Origin: Limoniibacter endophyticus
GTDB taxonomy: Bacteria > Pseudomonadota > Alphaproteobacteria > Rhizobiales > Rhizobiaceae
Assembly (NCBI RefSeq): GCF_014652835.1
Contig: NZ_BMZO01000003.1
Coordinates: 1 to 64,000, forward strand
Reading direction: 5' to 3'
DNA: 64,000 nucleotides
Position numbers and translations under genes: made by a program. The notes below the pieces were generated by a model. The model was not told where the DNA came from. It did not search any database and worked only from the letters and a program-made list of their open reading frames with translations. Position 1 is the stretch's first letter. Every line of letters begins with the position of its first letter. Shown here one piece after another: positions 28,160 through 37,606 of this stretch.

Positions 28160-28558
28160 TCAGGTCTCGTCGTCGTCGTCGTCAGCTACGTCGATGAGAT
28201 CATCGAGGCTGTCGTCGTCATCTTCATCTTCTTCGAGGAAGGTGTCGTCGTCATCACCGAGATCGACATCGTCATCATCACCATCAATATCCGGAATCTC
28301 GTCGCCGCCACCCTTGGCTTCCTCGTCCGCGTCTTCGAGGCTTACGATTTCGACGTCGGTGTCTTCAACTTCCGTATCGACTTCTTCTTCCTCTTCCTCG
28401 CGTCCCTTGGGAGCAGGCTTGATCGCGCTCGTCTCGAAGAAGCTGAGCGGGTAGGTCTTGCCGGTATATGGCGATTTGATCGGGTCTGCGTTCAGATCGT
28501 AGAATTTGCGGCCCGTCTCGGGGCAGATGCGTTTTGTGCCAAGGTCGTCTTTTGCCAC
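28160..28558 (-). CDS. FYDLN-acid family protein (TIGR02300)
   Basis: A 132-residue conserved alphaproteobacterial protein. The first 50 residues hold the family signature: MAKDDLGTKRICPETGRKFYDLNADPIKSPYTGK, which gives the FYDLN name and a small Cys-containing, ribosomal-like motif. From residue about 54 onward the chain is almost only Glu, Asp and Val, a highly acidic disordered tail. Function unknown; an interaction with basic proteins or RNA-binding complexes is plausible from composition alone. In related genomes it stands next to aroA-cmk-rpsA; here cmk is divergent and 237 bases away and aroA is not seen. Confidence 0.92.
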   Translation of the reverse strand: MAKDDLGTKRICPETGRKFYDLNADPIKSPYTGKTYPLSFFETSAIKPAPKGREEEEEEVDTEVEDTDVEIVSLEDADEEAKGGGDEIPDIDGDDDDVDLGDDDDTFLEEDEDDDDSLDDLIDVADDDDDET

Positions 28559-28795
28559 GGTTTAAGCCTCATGCTGAAAGATTGGGGTCCCCATAAACAG
28601 ACTTGGGCGATGCTGTCAAAACAAAAGCCATGCAAGGAGCGGCGCGTCATCCGTTTCGGACGGAAATCTAAGTGCGCGCTTGCATATATAGCAAGCGGAG
28701 ATCGAGAAAATGGGCTTTTTCTCATAGCGCTCTTGCACAGTGCGCGCATTTGACGGCAGAACCGCGCAAAAGGTTGGGTCAGAAAGGGCTGCAAG

Positions 28796-29455
28796 ATGGA
28801 TGAAACGAAAACTCAAGGCTTCGTCATCGCCATTGATGGACCGGCCGCATCGGGCAAGGGAACGCTGGCTCGCCGCCTCGCCGCCCATTACGGCCTTCAT
28901 CATCTCGACACGGGCTTGAGTTATCGCGCCGTGGGGCACGCCATGCTGAAAGCCGGGAGCGACCTGTCGGATGAAATGCAGGCGATCGCGACCGCGCGCG
29001 ATGTCGAACTCGCAGCGCTGGACCGAGATGTGCTTTCCGCTCATGCCGTGGGGGAGGCGGCATCGAAGATTGCCGTGATTGCACAAGTCCGTCGGATACT
29101 TGTTGAAAAGCAGCGTGCGTTTTCACGCAAACTGCCTGGAACCGTACTGGATGGTCGTGACATAGGCACTGTTGTCTGCCCGGAGGCGCCAGTAAAGCTT
29201 TACGTGACGGCGAGTGCGGAGGTGCGGGCGCAACGCCGATATGAGGAGGAAATCAGCAAGGGGATAGTTGCTGATTTCGGCAGAATCCTTGCCGATATCA
29301 AGCTACGAGACGAGCGCGATATGGATCGCCAGGACAGCCCGCTTAAGCCCGCGCAGGATGCGTACTTGCTCGACACGTCAAAAATGAGTATAGAAGCGGC
29401 GTTTTCGGCAGCTTGCGCAATCATCGATCGTGTGATGGCCGAAAATCGCATTTGA
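28796..29455 (+). CDS. cmk: Cytidylate kinase
   Basis: Phosphorylates CMP and dCMP with ATP, needed for CTP and dCTP supply. The 219-residue protein has the P-loop [18 protein letters not shown], the CMP-binding [23 protein letters not shown], and the lid region RRYEEE followed by [13 protein letters not shown], all typical. The first residues (MDETKTQG) precede the P-loop by the usual spacing. It is the first gene of a cmk-rpsA pair; rpsA starts 191 bases downstream. Confidence 0.96.
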   Translation: MDETKTQGFVIAIDGPAASGKGTLARRLAAHYGLHHLDTGLSYRAVGHAMLKAGSDLSDEMQAIATARDVELAALDRDVLSAHAVGEAASKIAVIAQVRRILVEKQRAFSRKLPGTVLDGRDIGTVVCPEAPVKLYVTASAEVRAQRRYEEEISKGIVADFGRILADIKLRDERDMDRQDSPLKPAQDAYLLDTSKMSIEAAFSAACAIIDRVMAENRI

Positions 29456-29540
29456 GGAACTTCGGCTCCCATCTGCAATTCTAGCATGACATGAACGCAA
29501 GACTGGGCGTCTATCCGCGCCGGAACCCGGAACAACCGGG

Positions 29541-29563
29541 CTGGCTCCAAATGCCGGAGCCGG
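29541..29563 (+). promoter_or_regulatory. Stem-loop in the rpsA leader
   Basis: CTGGCTCC (29541-29548) pairs with GGAGCCGG (29556-29563) with one G-T pair and a 7-base loop, within the 191-base cmk-rpsA gap. S1 is autoregulated through its leader in other bacteria, so a regulatory structure is reasonable, but this one is assigned only from base pairing. Confidence 0.3.
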
Positions 29564-29646
29564 GACCCTTGTCGAAGCGAACCGCAACACGAACCACCGG
29601 CGCCGGGCATGCTCGGCAAACGAGCATTAGCCCCTCAGGAGCATCA

Positions 29647-31392
29647 ATGTCTAACTACAATCCTACCCGCGACGATTTCGCAAGCCTTCTCGACCAGGCG
29701 TTCGAAGAGCAGCATCTGGGTGAAGGTCAGGTCGTCAAGGGCCTGGTAACCGCCATTGAAAAAGACATGGCGATCATCGACGTCGGCCTCAAGGTCGAGG
29801 GTCGTGTCCCGCTGAAGGAATTCGGCGCAGCCAAGAAGGACGGCGGTCTTTCGGTTGGCGACGAAGTCGAGGTTTATGTCGAGCGCATCGAAAACGCGCT
29901 GGGCGAAGCTGTTCTGTCGCGCGAAAAGGCTCGCCGCGAAGAAAGCTGGGGCCGTCTGGAAGAGAAGTTCGCCAAGAACGAGCGCGTTGAAGGCGTCATC
30001 TTCAACCAGGTCAAGGGTGGCTTCACCGTCGATCTCGACGGCGCAGTTGCGTTCCTGCCGCGTTCGCAGGTGGATATCCGTCCGATCCGCGACGTTACCC
30101 CGCTCATGCACAACCCGCAGCCGTTCGAAATCCTCAAGATGGATCGCCGTCGCGGCAACATCGTGGTTTCGCGCCGCACCGTGCTTGAAGAGAGCCGTGC
30201 AGAACAGCGTTCTGAAATCGTCCAGAACCTTGAAGAGGGTCAGGTCGTCGAAGGCGTTGTCAAGAACATCACCGACTACGGTGCATTCGTCGATCTCGGC
30301 GGAATTGATGGTCTGCTGCACGTTACCGACATGGCATGGCGCCGCGTCAATCATCCGACGGAAATCCTGTCGATCGGCCAGACCGTCAAGGTCCAGATCA
30401 TCCGCATCAACCAGGAAACCCACCGTATCTCGCTCGGCATGAAGCAGCTTGAGAGCGATCCGTGGGAAGGCATCGGCGGCAAGTATCCGCTCGGCAAAAA
30501 GGTCACCGGTACGGTCACCAACATTGCTGACTACGGTGCATTCGTCGAGCTGGAACCAGGTATCGAAGGCCTGATCCACCACTCGGAAATGTCCTGGACG
30601 AAGAAGAACGTTCACCCCGGCAAGATCCTGTCGACCACGCAGGAAGTCGAGGTCGTTGTTCTCGAAGTCGACCCGCAGAAGCGCCGTATCTCGCTTGGTC
30701 TCAAGCAGACGCTCGAAAACCCATGGGAAGTCTTCGCTCGCAATCACCCGACCGGTTCGGTCGTTGAAGGCGAAGTCAAGAACAAGACCGAATTCGGTCT
30801 GTTCATCGGCGTTGACGAAGATCTCGACGGCATGGTTCACCATTCGGATCTCGACTGGAACCGTCCGGGCGAAGAAGTCATCGAAGAATACAACAAGGGC
30901 GACCACGTCAAGGCTGTCGTTCTCGACATCGACATCGAGAAGGAACGCATCTCGCTGGGCATCAAGCAGCTCACCGAAGGTGGCGCGGCAGCAGCAGCTG
31001 CGTCGTCCGCATCGTCTGCTCCGGCAGCAGCTTCGGCTTCGGCCGGTGGTGAACTGCGCAAGAACGCCATCGTCACTTGTGAGGTCACCAATGTGACCGA
31101 AAACGGCCTCGATGTCGTCGTTGTCGGGCAGAACATCGAGTCCTTCATCCGTCGTGCCGACCTGTCGCGTGATCGTGCTGAGCAGCGTCCGGAACGCTTC
31201 TCTGTTGGCCAGAAGGTCGACGCTCGCGTCACTAACTGGGACAAGAACCGCCGCAAGCTGCAGGTTTCCATCAAGGCGCTCGAAATCGCCGAGGAAAAGG
31301 AAGCCGTGGCTCAGTACGGTTCGACCGACGCCGGTGCTTCGCTGGGCGACATTCTCGGCGCTGCGCTCAAGCGCGCCGAGGGCGACAAGTAA
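29647..31392 (+). CDS. rpsA: 30S ribosomal protein S1
   Basis: The large mRNA-binding protein of the 30S subunit, 581 residues, with six S1 (OB-fold) repeats. These start near GQVVKGLVTAI, NERVEGVIFNQ, GQVVEGVVKNITDYGAFV, GKKVTGTVTNIADYGAFV, GSVVEGEVKNKTEFGLFI and KNAIVTCEVTNVTENGLDV. An Ala/Ser-rich linker of about 25 residues separates repeats five and six. The ATG at 29647 follows AGGAG by 6 nt; an in-frame ATG at 29491 adds unconserved residues and is rejected. A strong terminator follows. Confidence 0.98.
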   Translation: MSNYNPTRDDFASLLDQAFEEQHLGEGQVVKGLVTAIEKDMAIIDVGLKVEGRVPLKEFGAAKKDGGLSVGDEVEVYVERIENALGEAVLSREKARREESWGRLEEKFAKNERVEGVIFNQVKGGFTVDLDGAVAFLPRSQVDIRPIRDVTPLMHNPQPFEILKMDRRRGNIVVSRRTVLEESRAEQRSEIVQNLEEGQVVEGVVKNITDYGAFVDLGGIDGLLHVTDMAWRRVNHPTEILSIGQTVKVQIIRINQETHRISLGMKQLESDPWEGIGGKYPLGKKVTGTVTNIADYGAFVELEPGIEGLIHHSEMSWTKKNVHPGKILSTTQEVEVVVLEVDPQKRRISLGLKQTLENPWEVFARNHPTGSVVEGEVKNKTEFGLFIGVDEDLDGMVHHSDLDWNRPGEEVIEEYNKGDHVKAVVLDIDIEKERISLGIKQLTEGGAAAAAASSASSAPAAASASAGGELRKNAIVTCEVTNVTENGLDVVVVGQNIESFIRRADLSRDRAEQRPERFSVGQKVDARVTNWDKNRRKLQVSIKALEIAEEKEAVAQYGSTDAGASLGDILGAALKRAEGDK

Positions 31393-31437
31393 TCGGGTCG
31401 CTTGGTAACTGTTTGTCAGTTGCTCTGACTTGAAATG

Positions 31438-31469
31438 ACCCCGGTTCCGGTGACGGCGCCGGGGTTTTT
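31438..31469 (+). terminator. Intrinsic terminator after rpsA
   Basis: ACCCCGG (31438-31444) pairs with CCGGGGT (31459-31465), loop of 14 bases, followed by a T-run to 31469. It begins 45 bases after the rpsA stop. Confidence 0.9.
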
Positions 31470-31602
31470 CTTTTCCCTTGACTCAAGCGCAACCAATTGA
31501 CCTGCTTGCGCTTTGACTCTTCGAAAAAACGGATTATGAAAAGCGACAAAAGCGCGCGCGCGTGGCGCAGCATTTGGATGCTCACCTAACGGAATTGCAC
31601 AG

Positions 31603-32574
31603 ATGACAACGATTAAAGATCTCCCCAAGCTCGTCACGGTTTTCGGAGGCGCCGGCTTCTTGGGCCGTATCGTGGTGCAGTCGCTGTTGCGTCGCGGCTA
31701 CCGTGTTCGCGTCGCGTCGCGTCGTCCGCATTTGGCAAATTTCGTGCAACCACTCGGAAACCCGGGTCTGGTGCTGCCGGTGCAGGCTAATCTGCGTAAT
31801 AAGGCGTCGATCGAACGCGCAGTTCAAGGCGCAGACTATGTTGTCAATTTGGTTGCCCTCCTGGCCGAAAGCGGGAAACAGACGTTTCAGGCGGTTCATG
31901 TCGATGGCGCGCGCGCGATCGCCGAAGCTGTTGCGCGCGCTGGTATCGGGCTGACACATGTCTCCGCAATCGGCGCCGATGCCGACAGCGCTTCCGCTTA
32001 TGCCAGCACGAAAGCCGAGGGTGAGGCGGCTGTTCTGGCAGCGATGCCGACGGCTGTCATCCTGCGCCCGTCGATCATGTTCGGTGCAGGCGACAACTTC
32101 TTCAACCGTTTTGCCAACATGGCGCGTTTCACGCCTTTCCTGCCGATGGTGGGAGCGAATACAAAGTTCCAGCCGGTTTACGTCGCGGACGTGGCAGAGG
32201 TCGTCGCCCGAAGTGTCGACGGTGATCTTGCTGGTGGCGCGATTTACGAATTGGGTGGTCCGGACGTCTGCACGTTCCGCGAGTTGATGCAGGAAATGCT
32301 CAATGTGACCGAACGCAAACGCGTGCTGATCAATATTCCGTTCGGCATTGCCAAGCTTCAGGCTGCGATCCTGCAGAACCTGCCGGGCAAGCTGCTTACG
32401 GTCGATCAGGTCGAGCTTCTGAAGAGCGACAACGTCGTTTCGCAAAGGGCCGTTGAGGAGAAGCGCGATTTTGCCGGATTGGGCATCAAGCCGCACGCTA
32501 CGTCGGCAATTCTGCCTTCCTATCTTTGGCGTTACCGCGTCACTGGCCAATTCTTTACGCAACCGACGCAGTAA
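31603..32574 (+). CDS. Complex I NDUFA9-like NAD(P)-binding protein
   Basis: A 323-residue atypical short-chain dehydrogenase related to mitochondrial NDUFA9. It begins VTVFGGAGFLGRIVVQSLLRRGYRVR, a complete NAD(P) Rossmann motif, and continues with LVALLAESG, HVSAIGADADSASAYASTKAEGE (YxxxK pair present) and ILRPSIMFGAGDNFFNRF. Alphaproteobacterial members are thought to associate with or support respiratory complex I or quinone metabolism; catalysis is unproven. The gene is monocistronic between two terminators. Confidence 0.9.
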   Translation: MTTIKDLPKLVTVFGGAGFLGRIVVQSLLRRGYRVRVASRRPHLANFVQPLGNPGLVLPVQANLRNKASIERAVQGADYVVNLVALLAESGKQTFQAVHVDGARAIAEAVARAGIGLTHVSAIGADADSASAYASTKAEGEAAVLAAMPTAVILRPSIMFGAGDNFFNRFANMARFTPFLPMVGANTKFQPVYVADVAEVVARSVDGDLAGGAIYELGGPDVCTFRELMQEMLNVTERKRVLINIPFGIAKLQAAILQNLPGKLLTVDQVELLKSDNVVSQRAVEEKRDFAGLGIKPHATSAILPSYLWRYRVTGQFFTQPTQ

Positions 32575-32589
32575 AGAAGCTTGAATTCA

Positions 32590-32615
32590 GGGGCGCCGAA
32601 ACGGGCGCCCTTTTT
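32590..32615 (+). terminator. Intrinsic terminator after the NDUFA9-like gene
   Basis: GGGCGCC (32591-32597) and GGCGCCC (32604-32610) form a 7-bp stem with a GAAACG loop, extended by a G-T pair, then five T residues (32611-32615). It starts 16 bases past the stop codon and faces the convergent uppP gene. Confidence 0.88.
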
Positions 32616-32702
32616 CCTGTCGAGCAGCAGGCAGGCGAGGCCAGGCGCGGAGCGTCAGCTTTGCCATTCCGTGCGGACGACCAATATTTGCCAGCGCCTT
32701 AA

Positions 32703-33530
32703 TCAACCTATTGTCATCAAGGCAACGAACCCGACAAGGCCAACGGCGATGCGCCACCAGCCGAAAACGCCGTAGCCATGGCGGGAAACATAGGTGAGCA
32801 GGCCACGCACGACGAAAACGGCTGCAATGAAGGCCGCGATAAAGCCGACGCCGATAATGGAAAGATCATCGGCAGAGAGTATGTCGCGGTTCTTGTAAAG
32901 ATCGTAGGTGAAGGCACCGACCATCGTCGGCATTGCCAGAAAGAAGGAAAATTCTGCTGCCGAGCGTTTGTCTGCCCCGAAAAGCAACGCTCCGACGATT
33001 GTCGCACCCGAGCGGGACGTGCCGGGGATCATGGCAAGGCACTGGAAGAAGCCGATCTTCAGGCAAAGCGACGGAGGAAAATCCATCGCGTCACTATATT
33101 TAGGCTCGAGATCGGCGCGATCGACCCACAAGAGAACAAGCCCACCGAGCACCAGCATGATGCAGATCAACATAGGGCTTTCGAACAGAACGGTTTTGAT
33201 GATGCCGTGCGCCATCACGCCGATAATGGCCGCGGGCAAAAAGGCAAGCAGGATGCCGGCAATGAAGCTGCGGGCGCGCCTGTCGGAAGGAAGCGCCAGA
33301 GCGAGCTTCCACAAGCGAGTGAAATAGACGCTGAGGATCGCCAGGATTGCACCGAGCTGGATCAGAACCTCAAAGCTCTTGCCGGTCGAGTTGAAGCCTA
33401 AAAAGTGGCCCGCAAGCAGAATATGCCCTGTGGAAGAGACCGGAACGAACTCGGTCATGCCTTCGAGCAAGCCGAGGAGAACGGCGTTGATGATGGTCTG
33501 TTCTTCCAATTTTGAGTCCTTCCAAGCCAT
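32703..33530 (-). CDS. uppP: Undecaprenyl-diphosphatase (bacitracin resistance)
   Basis: Integral membrane phosphatase that regenerates undecaprenyl phosphate for cell-wall lipid cycles. The 275-residue protein has the two family motifs: [17 protein letters not shown] near the N-terminus and [11 protein letters not shown] in the middle, with about eight membrane segments. The start is uncertain: ATG 33530 gives 275 residues, but an in-frame TTG at 33509 has AAGGA 7 nt upstream and gives an N-terminus ([12 protein letters not shown]) closer to the usual family start. Monocistronic. Confidence 0.96.
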   Translation of the reverse strand: MAWKDSKLEEQTIINAVLLGLLEGMTEFVPVSSTGHILLAGHFLGFNSTGKSFEVLIQLGAILAILSVYFTRLWKLALALPSDRRARSFIAGILLAFLPAAIIGVMAHGIIKTVLFESPMLICIMLVLGGLVLLWVDRADLEPKYSDAMDFPPSLCLKIGFFQCLAMIPGTSRSGATIVGALLFGADKRSAAEFSFFLAMPTMVGAFTYDLYKNRDILSADDLSIIGVGFIAAFIAAVFVVRGLLTYVSRHGYGVFGWWRIAVGLVGFVALMTIG

Positions 33531-33734
33531 TGGGAGCGAATCGGGTGGTGTGGCTGTGTGCTAAATCACTCGAACGCGGTTAACTGGCTGTAAATGACGC
33601 CAAGGTTAAGGCACTTCTTGTAAGTCAACGAATTCGACCGTATAGCTCGGCTAGCCCGGATGCGCTTCACCGCCGGCGGAGACTTACGCTTCTCGCCGCC
33701 AAATGGCCACAGCCCGATTGCAAGCTTCACGACC

Positions 33735-34427
33735 ATGTTGACACTGTTCCACTACCCTGTTTTTGCCGGTTGCCGTTTCATCCGCCTCGCCTTCGGTGAG
33801 TATGGCGAGGATCTTGCGCTGATCGAGGAAAAGCCCTGGGCGCGCCGCAAGGAGTTCCTGACGCTGAATCCGGCCGCAACCCTGCCGGTTCTTCTGGCCG
33901 AAGGCGACATACCGGTGATCGGGGCACCGGTCATTGCCGAATATGTCGATGAAACCCGCGGCATCATGAAACGGGAAAAGCGGCTTTTTGCCGAAAATCC
34001 GATGGACCGCGCCGAAATTCGGCGTCTCATGTCGTGGTATCTTGAGAAAATGGAAAATGACGTGACGCGCCATCTTGTGCGCGAACGTGTTTTGAAGCCG
34101 CTCATTCCGGGCGCGGAAGGCGGCGGTTCGCCCGATTCCAGCGCAATTCGTGCGGCGCGCGCCAATATTCGGCAACATATGAAATATACCAACTATCTTG
34201 CCGGCACACGTAACTGGCTTTCCGGGTCTCGTCTTTCCTATGCCGACCTGGCGGCAGCGGGTGCGATTTCGGTGCTGGATTACTTGGGTGAGATAAGCTG
34301 GAGCGATTATCCGGCCGCCAAGGACTGGTATGTGCGCGTCAAATCTCGTCCATCCTTCCGTACGGTTTTGAACGATCGTATCCGCGGTCTGCCTCCCGTA
34401 TCGCACTACGCGGATCTGGATTTCTGA
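33735..34427 (+). CDS. Glutathione S-transferase family protein
   Basis: A 230-residue thioredoxin-fold/alpha-helical two-domain protein. The N-terminal domain starts LTLFHYPVFAGCRFIRLAFGEYG and has the cis-Pro region LNPAATLPVLL and GAPVIAEYVDE for glutathione binding. The C-terminal helical domain ends with LSYADLAAAGAISVLDYLG and the WYVRVKSRPSF segment. The ATG at 33735 matches the usual GST start; an upstream in-frame ATG (33660) adds 25 unconserved residues. It ends 2 bases before queG starts, so the two are cotranscribed. Substrate unknown. Confidence 0.9.
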   Translation: MLTLFHYPVFAGCRFIRLAFGEYGEDLALIEEKPWARRKEFLTLNPAATLPVLLAEGDIPVIGAPVIAEYVDETRGIMKREKRLFAENPMDRAEIRRLMSWYLEKMENDVTRHLVRERVLKPLIPGAEGGGSPDSSAIRAARANIRQHMKYTNYLAGTRNWLSGSRLSYADLAAAGAISVLDYLGEISWSDYPAAKDWYVRVKSRPSFRTVLNDRIRGLPPVSHYADLDF

Positions 34428-34429
34428 CG

Positions 34430-35578
34430 ATGGCCATTTCGCAGCCCGCATCAAAATCAGATGCGCTGCGCCAGTTGATCCTGCGCGAGGCGCAAGCCGA
34501 AGGGTTTGATGCAGTGGCGATTACTTGTGCTGATGCCATCCCGCATGCGCCCGAACGGCTGCGGCAGTTTCTTGAAGCCGGGCGCCATGCCGATATGGAA
34601 TGGATGCAGGAGACGCAGGACCGCCGCGCCGCTCCCAAGATCCTCTGGCCGGAGGTCAAGTCGATCATCATGCTGGGCATGAATTACGGGCCGGATGAAG
34701 ATCCGCTTGATCTGCTTGCGAAACGAGATGCCGGTGCCATTTCCGTCTACGCGCGTCACCGCGATTATCACGATGTCATCAAAGGCAAGCTGAAGCAGGT
34801 GGCGGGAAAATTCGCCGCCAAGGCCGGGGCGGACGTCAAAGTCTTCGTTGACACGGCACCCGTCATGGAAAAGCCGCTTGCGGAGGCGGCTGGACTTGGG
34901 TGGCAAGGCAAGCATACCAACCTCGTAAGCCGTAGATTCGGTTCCTGGCTTTTTCTGGGATCGATCTTCACGAACGCGGAACTACCCGAAGACCAGCCGG
35001 AGCGCGATCATTGCGGATCGTGCCGCGCCTGTCTCGACATCTGCCCTACCAGCGCTTTTCCTGCGCCCTATCAGATCGATGCAAGGCGCTGCATTTCCTA
35101 TTTGACCATCGAAAACAAGGGGCCGATTCCACTGGAATTCCGCCAGGCGATTGGCAATCGCATCTATGGCTGCGACGATTGTCTGTCTGTCTGCCCCTGG
35201 AACAAGTTCGCGTCGCAGGCTCGGGAAGCCAAGCTGAAATCGCGCCAGGATTTGCGTGCGCCAAAGATTGCTGAGTTGCTCATGCTGGACGATGCGGCAT
35301 TCCGTGCCCTGTTCAGCGGTTCGGCGGTCAAGCGGATCGGGCGCGACCGCTTCATTCGCAACGTCTTGATTGCTGCCGGCAACAGCGGGGACCTCGGCGT
35401 GATCCCGCAAGTCGAACGCCTGCTTGAGGATGTTTCGCCGCTGGTGCGGGGAGCATCGGTTTGGGCGCTTTCGCAGTTGATGGATAGGCAAGGCTTTGCG
35501 GAGCTTGTTGCAGCGCGCGAAAAACTGGAAGACGACGCCATGGTGCTGGATGAATGGCGGCAGGCGAGGGCGGCGTGA
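34430..35578 (+). CDS. queG: Epoxyqueuosine reductase
   Basis: Catalyses the last step of queuosine tRNA modification, reducing epoxyqueuosine in tRNA, using cobalamin and two 4Fe-4S clusters. The 382-residue protein has the N-terminal cobalamin-binding half (VDTAPVMEKPLAEAAGLGWQGKHTNL with the catalytic Asp). The ferredoxin-like half has CGSCRACLDICPTSAF and YGCDDCLSVCPWN, and the C-terminal HEAT-like helices end near residue 375. It is flanked closely by the GST and epimerase genes in an apparent three-gene operon. Confidence 0.96.
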   Translation: MAISQPASKSDALRQLILREAQAEGFDAVAITCADAIPHAPERLRQFLEAGRHADMEWMQETQDRRAAPKILWPEVKSIIMLGMNYGPDEDPLDLLAKRDAGAISVYARHRDYHDVIKGKLKQVAGKFAAKAGADVKVFVDTAPVMEKPLAEAAGLGWQGKHTNLVSRRFGSWLFLGSIFTNAELPEDQPERDHCGSCRACLDICPTSAFPAPYQIDARRCISYLTIENKGPIPLEFRQAIGNRIYGCDDCLSVCPWNKFASQAREAKLKSRQDLRAPKIAELLMLDDAAFRALFSGSAVKRIGRDRFIRNVLIAAGNSGDLGVIPQVERLLEDVSPLVRGASVWALSQLMDRQGFAELVAAREKLEDDAMVLDEWRQARAA

Positions 35579-35592
35579 AGACGGAGCGCAGT

Positions 35593-36462
35593 ATGCGAAA
35601 GATTGTGTTTCTTGGTGCCGGGTATAGTGCACGCACCTATGCCCGACTCTATGGCGGCGGGCATCGTCTGATCGGCACGACACGCGATGAGGCGCGTTTC
35701 GAACTGCTTGAGCAGGCTGGTATCGCACCGCTCGTCTTTGACGGAAGAACGCTTTCCGGTGAGCTGCGCAGTGCGCTTGAGGAAGCAACCGATCTCGTCA
35801 TCTCCGCAAGTCCGGACGAGCAGGGTGATCCAGTTCTCCGATTGATCGCGGAACTCGCACTACCAAAGCTTCAATGGATCGGCTACCTTTCGACTATCGG
35901 CGTCTATGGCGATTTCGATGGCGAATGGGTGAGTGAGGAGAGCGAACCGCGGTCTCCTGCGCAACGCGGACAGTGGCGTTTGCTCGCGGAACGGAGCTGG
36001 CAAGCCTTTGGCAATATGCGCGGCGCTTCCTGTGCCGTTTTGCGCCTCGGCGGAATTTACGGACCCGGGCGAAACTCCTTCGTCAAGCTGGCGGAAGCCA
36101 AGGCGCATCGAATCGTCAAGCCGGGGCAGGTATTCAACCGCACCCATGTCGCCGATATTGCAGGCGCACTCGATTTTCTGATGCAGAAACGAGAATCCGG
36201 CATATTCAATGTTGTCGATGACGAGCCTTCGCCGCCGCAGGATGTAGTGGCATTTGCCGCCGATCTCATGGATGTCGAGGCACCTGAAGAGATCGCCTTC
36301 GATGTAGCAGGGCTTTCTCCGGCAGCGAGAAAGTTTTACGGCGAGAACAGGCGCGTGTCCAATGCCAAGCTTCGCGGCCTCGGCTACATGTTCCGCTATC
36401 CGAATTTTCGCATAGCGCTGCTGAGGCTCTGGCAGGACGATGAATGGCACGCGCGCTGGTGA
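35593..36462 (+). CDS. NAD-dependent epimerase/dehydratase-like protein (YeeZ-type)
   Basis: A 289-residue extended short-chain dehydrogenase-like protein. It begins KIVFLGAGYSARTYARLY, a Rossmann loop, and has ISASPDEQGDPVLR, WIGYLSTIGVYGDFDGEWVSE and the LRLGGIYGPGRNSF segment common to the family. The usual YxxxK pair is absent (the region reads RGQWRLLAERSW), so classical epimerase chemistry is doubtful. The ATG at 35593 has GGAG 6 nt upstream; a GTG overlapping the queG stop is an alternative. Last gene of the GST-queG unit. Function unknown. Confidence 0.85.
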   Translation: MRKIVFLGAGYSARTYARLYGGGHRLIGTTRDEARFELLEQAGIAPLVFDGRTLSGELRSALEEATDLVISASPDEQGDPVLRLIAELALPKLQWIGYLSTIGVYGDFDGEWVSEESEPRSPAQRGQWRLLAERSWQAFGNMRGASCAVLRLGGIYGPGRNSFVKLAEAKAHRIVKPGQVFNRTHVADIAGALDFLMQKRESGIFNVVDDEPSPPQDVVAFAADLMDVEAPEEIAFDVAGLSPAARKFYGENRRVSNAKLRGLGYMFRYPNFRIALLRLWQDDEWHARW

Positions 36463-36534
36463 CAAAGAAAAAGCGATTTTTTAAAGATTCTTGCCTGCGA
36501 TAGGCTTTCTTCAACGGGATGCGAGGGATTCGGT

Positions 36535-37455
36535 ATGGCGGATGGGTGGATGAAAAGGCTGGCGCTGGCTCTGCTCATGCTCACAGCCCTGCTGCCGCAG
36601 GCACAGGCAAAGGACGTGCTCGCCAAGGACGCCTTCGGGGCACACAAGCTGCCTGCGTTAGGAGAAGCACAGTCGCATGGCTTTTATTCGAAAGGCTGCT
36701 ACGCGGGCGGTGTTGCGATTGCCGAGACCGGTCCGCACTGGCAGGTGATGCGTTTGTCGCGCAATCGCCGCTGGGGACATCCCGATCTCGTTGCGCGCTT
36801 GCAGGTCCTTGCCGCGGATGCATCGAAGGTGGGCTGGCCGGGGCTCCTGATCGGCGATATTTCCCAGCCGCGCGGCGGACCGATGACCAGCGGACATGCC
36901 TCGCATCAGATCGGCCTGGATGCCGATATCTGGCTGACCCCGATGCCCGATCGAATTCTGACGGCGCGGGAGCGCGAGGACATCTCGGCTACCTCGATGC
37001 TGAAAAAGGGCAAGCTCACGGTCGATGACAACGTCTGGACGCAAGCTCATTTCAACCTGATCAAGCAGGCCGCAAGCTATTCCGATATTGAACGCGTTCT
37101 GGTGCATCCAGGCATCAAAAAGAAGCTCTGTGAAACCGAGAGGGGGGACAAGAGCTGGCTGCGTAAAATTCGTCCCTACTGGGGCCATTTCTACCATATG
37201 CACCTCCGCATGGGCTGCCCGCAGAGCTCGCCGGATTGTCGCAAGCAGAATGCCGTGCCGAAAGACGACGGATGCGGGAAGGAACTTGCGTGGTGGTTTA
37301 CGGACGAGCCGTGGAAACCGGCAAAAGGCCCGTCGAAGCCGCCAGTACGCGACACGATGAAGCTGTCGCAATTGCCTAAGGCGTGCATGGATATCCTGAA
37401 CCTGCCAGCGCCGGCGTCTGCCGACGAAGTGACGAGTGCCGTTTCGTCACAGTGA
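36535..37455 (+). CDS. mepA: Penicillin-insensitive murein endopeptidase
   Basis: Periplasmic LAS-family zinc metallopeptidase that cuts D-Ala-meso-DAP cross-links in peptidoglycan. The 306-residue precursor has a signal peptide (residues about 6-25 ending AQA). The zinc site shows as SGHASHQIGLDADIW (His and Asp ligands) and WGHFYHMHLRMGCP (His ligand). Six cysteines in the last third fit the disulfides of exported MepA. GAGGG lies about 6 nt before the ATG at 36535. It stands alone. Confidence 0.95.
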   Translation: MADGWMKRLALALLMLTALLPQAQAKDVLAKDAFGAHKLPALGEAQSHGFYSKGCYAGGVAIAETGPHWQVMRLSRNRRWGHPDLVARLQVLAADASKVGWPGLLIGDISQPRGGPMTSGHASHQIGLDADIWLTPMPDRILTAREREDISATSMLKKGKLTVDDNVWTQAHFNLIKQAASYSDIERVLVHPGIKKKLCETERGDKSWLRKIRPYWGHFYHMHLRMGCPQSSPDCRKQNAVPKDDGCGKELAWWFTDEPWKPAKGPSKPPVRDTMKLSQLPKACMDILNLPAPASADEVTSAVSSQ

Positions 37456-37606
37456 TTGCGTTCCTTCCGCAAGTCGCTGCTTTTTGCGACTTGTGGGCGC
37501 GCGCGACCTTGATTTTCCCGCGTAAACCCCGCTAATCGGTTTAGCGTCCAGCTTGGCTGTCGCCGGCGGGGTGGTAGATTCGATCAAGGTGAGGAAACTG
37601 TAGAGA

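Noticed and set aside
28058-28753. Open frame antisense to the acidic TIGR02300 protein
   Set aside because: Its Ile/Val/Ser-rich repeats are only the complement of the Asp/Glu-rich codons on the minus strand.
29491-29646. N-terminal extension of S1 (52 codons)
   Set aside because: S1 starts normally at MSNYNPTRDDF with AGGAG before 29647; the upstream part has no similarity to S1 and holds leader structure.
37470-37493. Hairpin CAAGTCGC/GCGACTTG after mepA as a terminator
   Set aside because: An 8-bp stem exists but the T-run lies in the loop and not after the stem.
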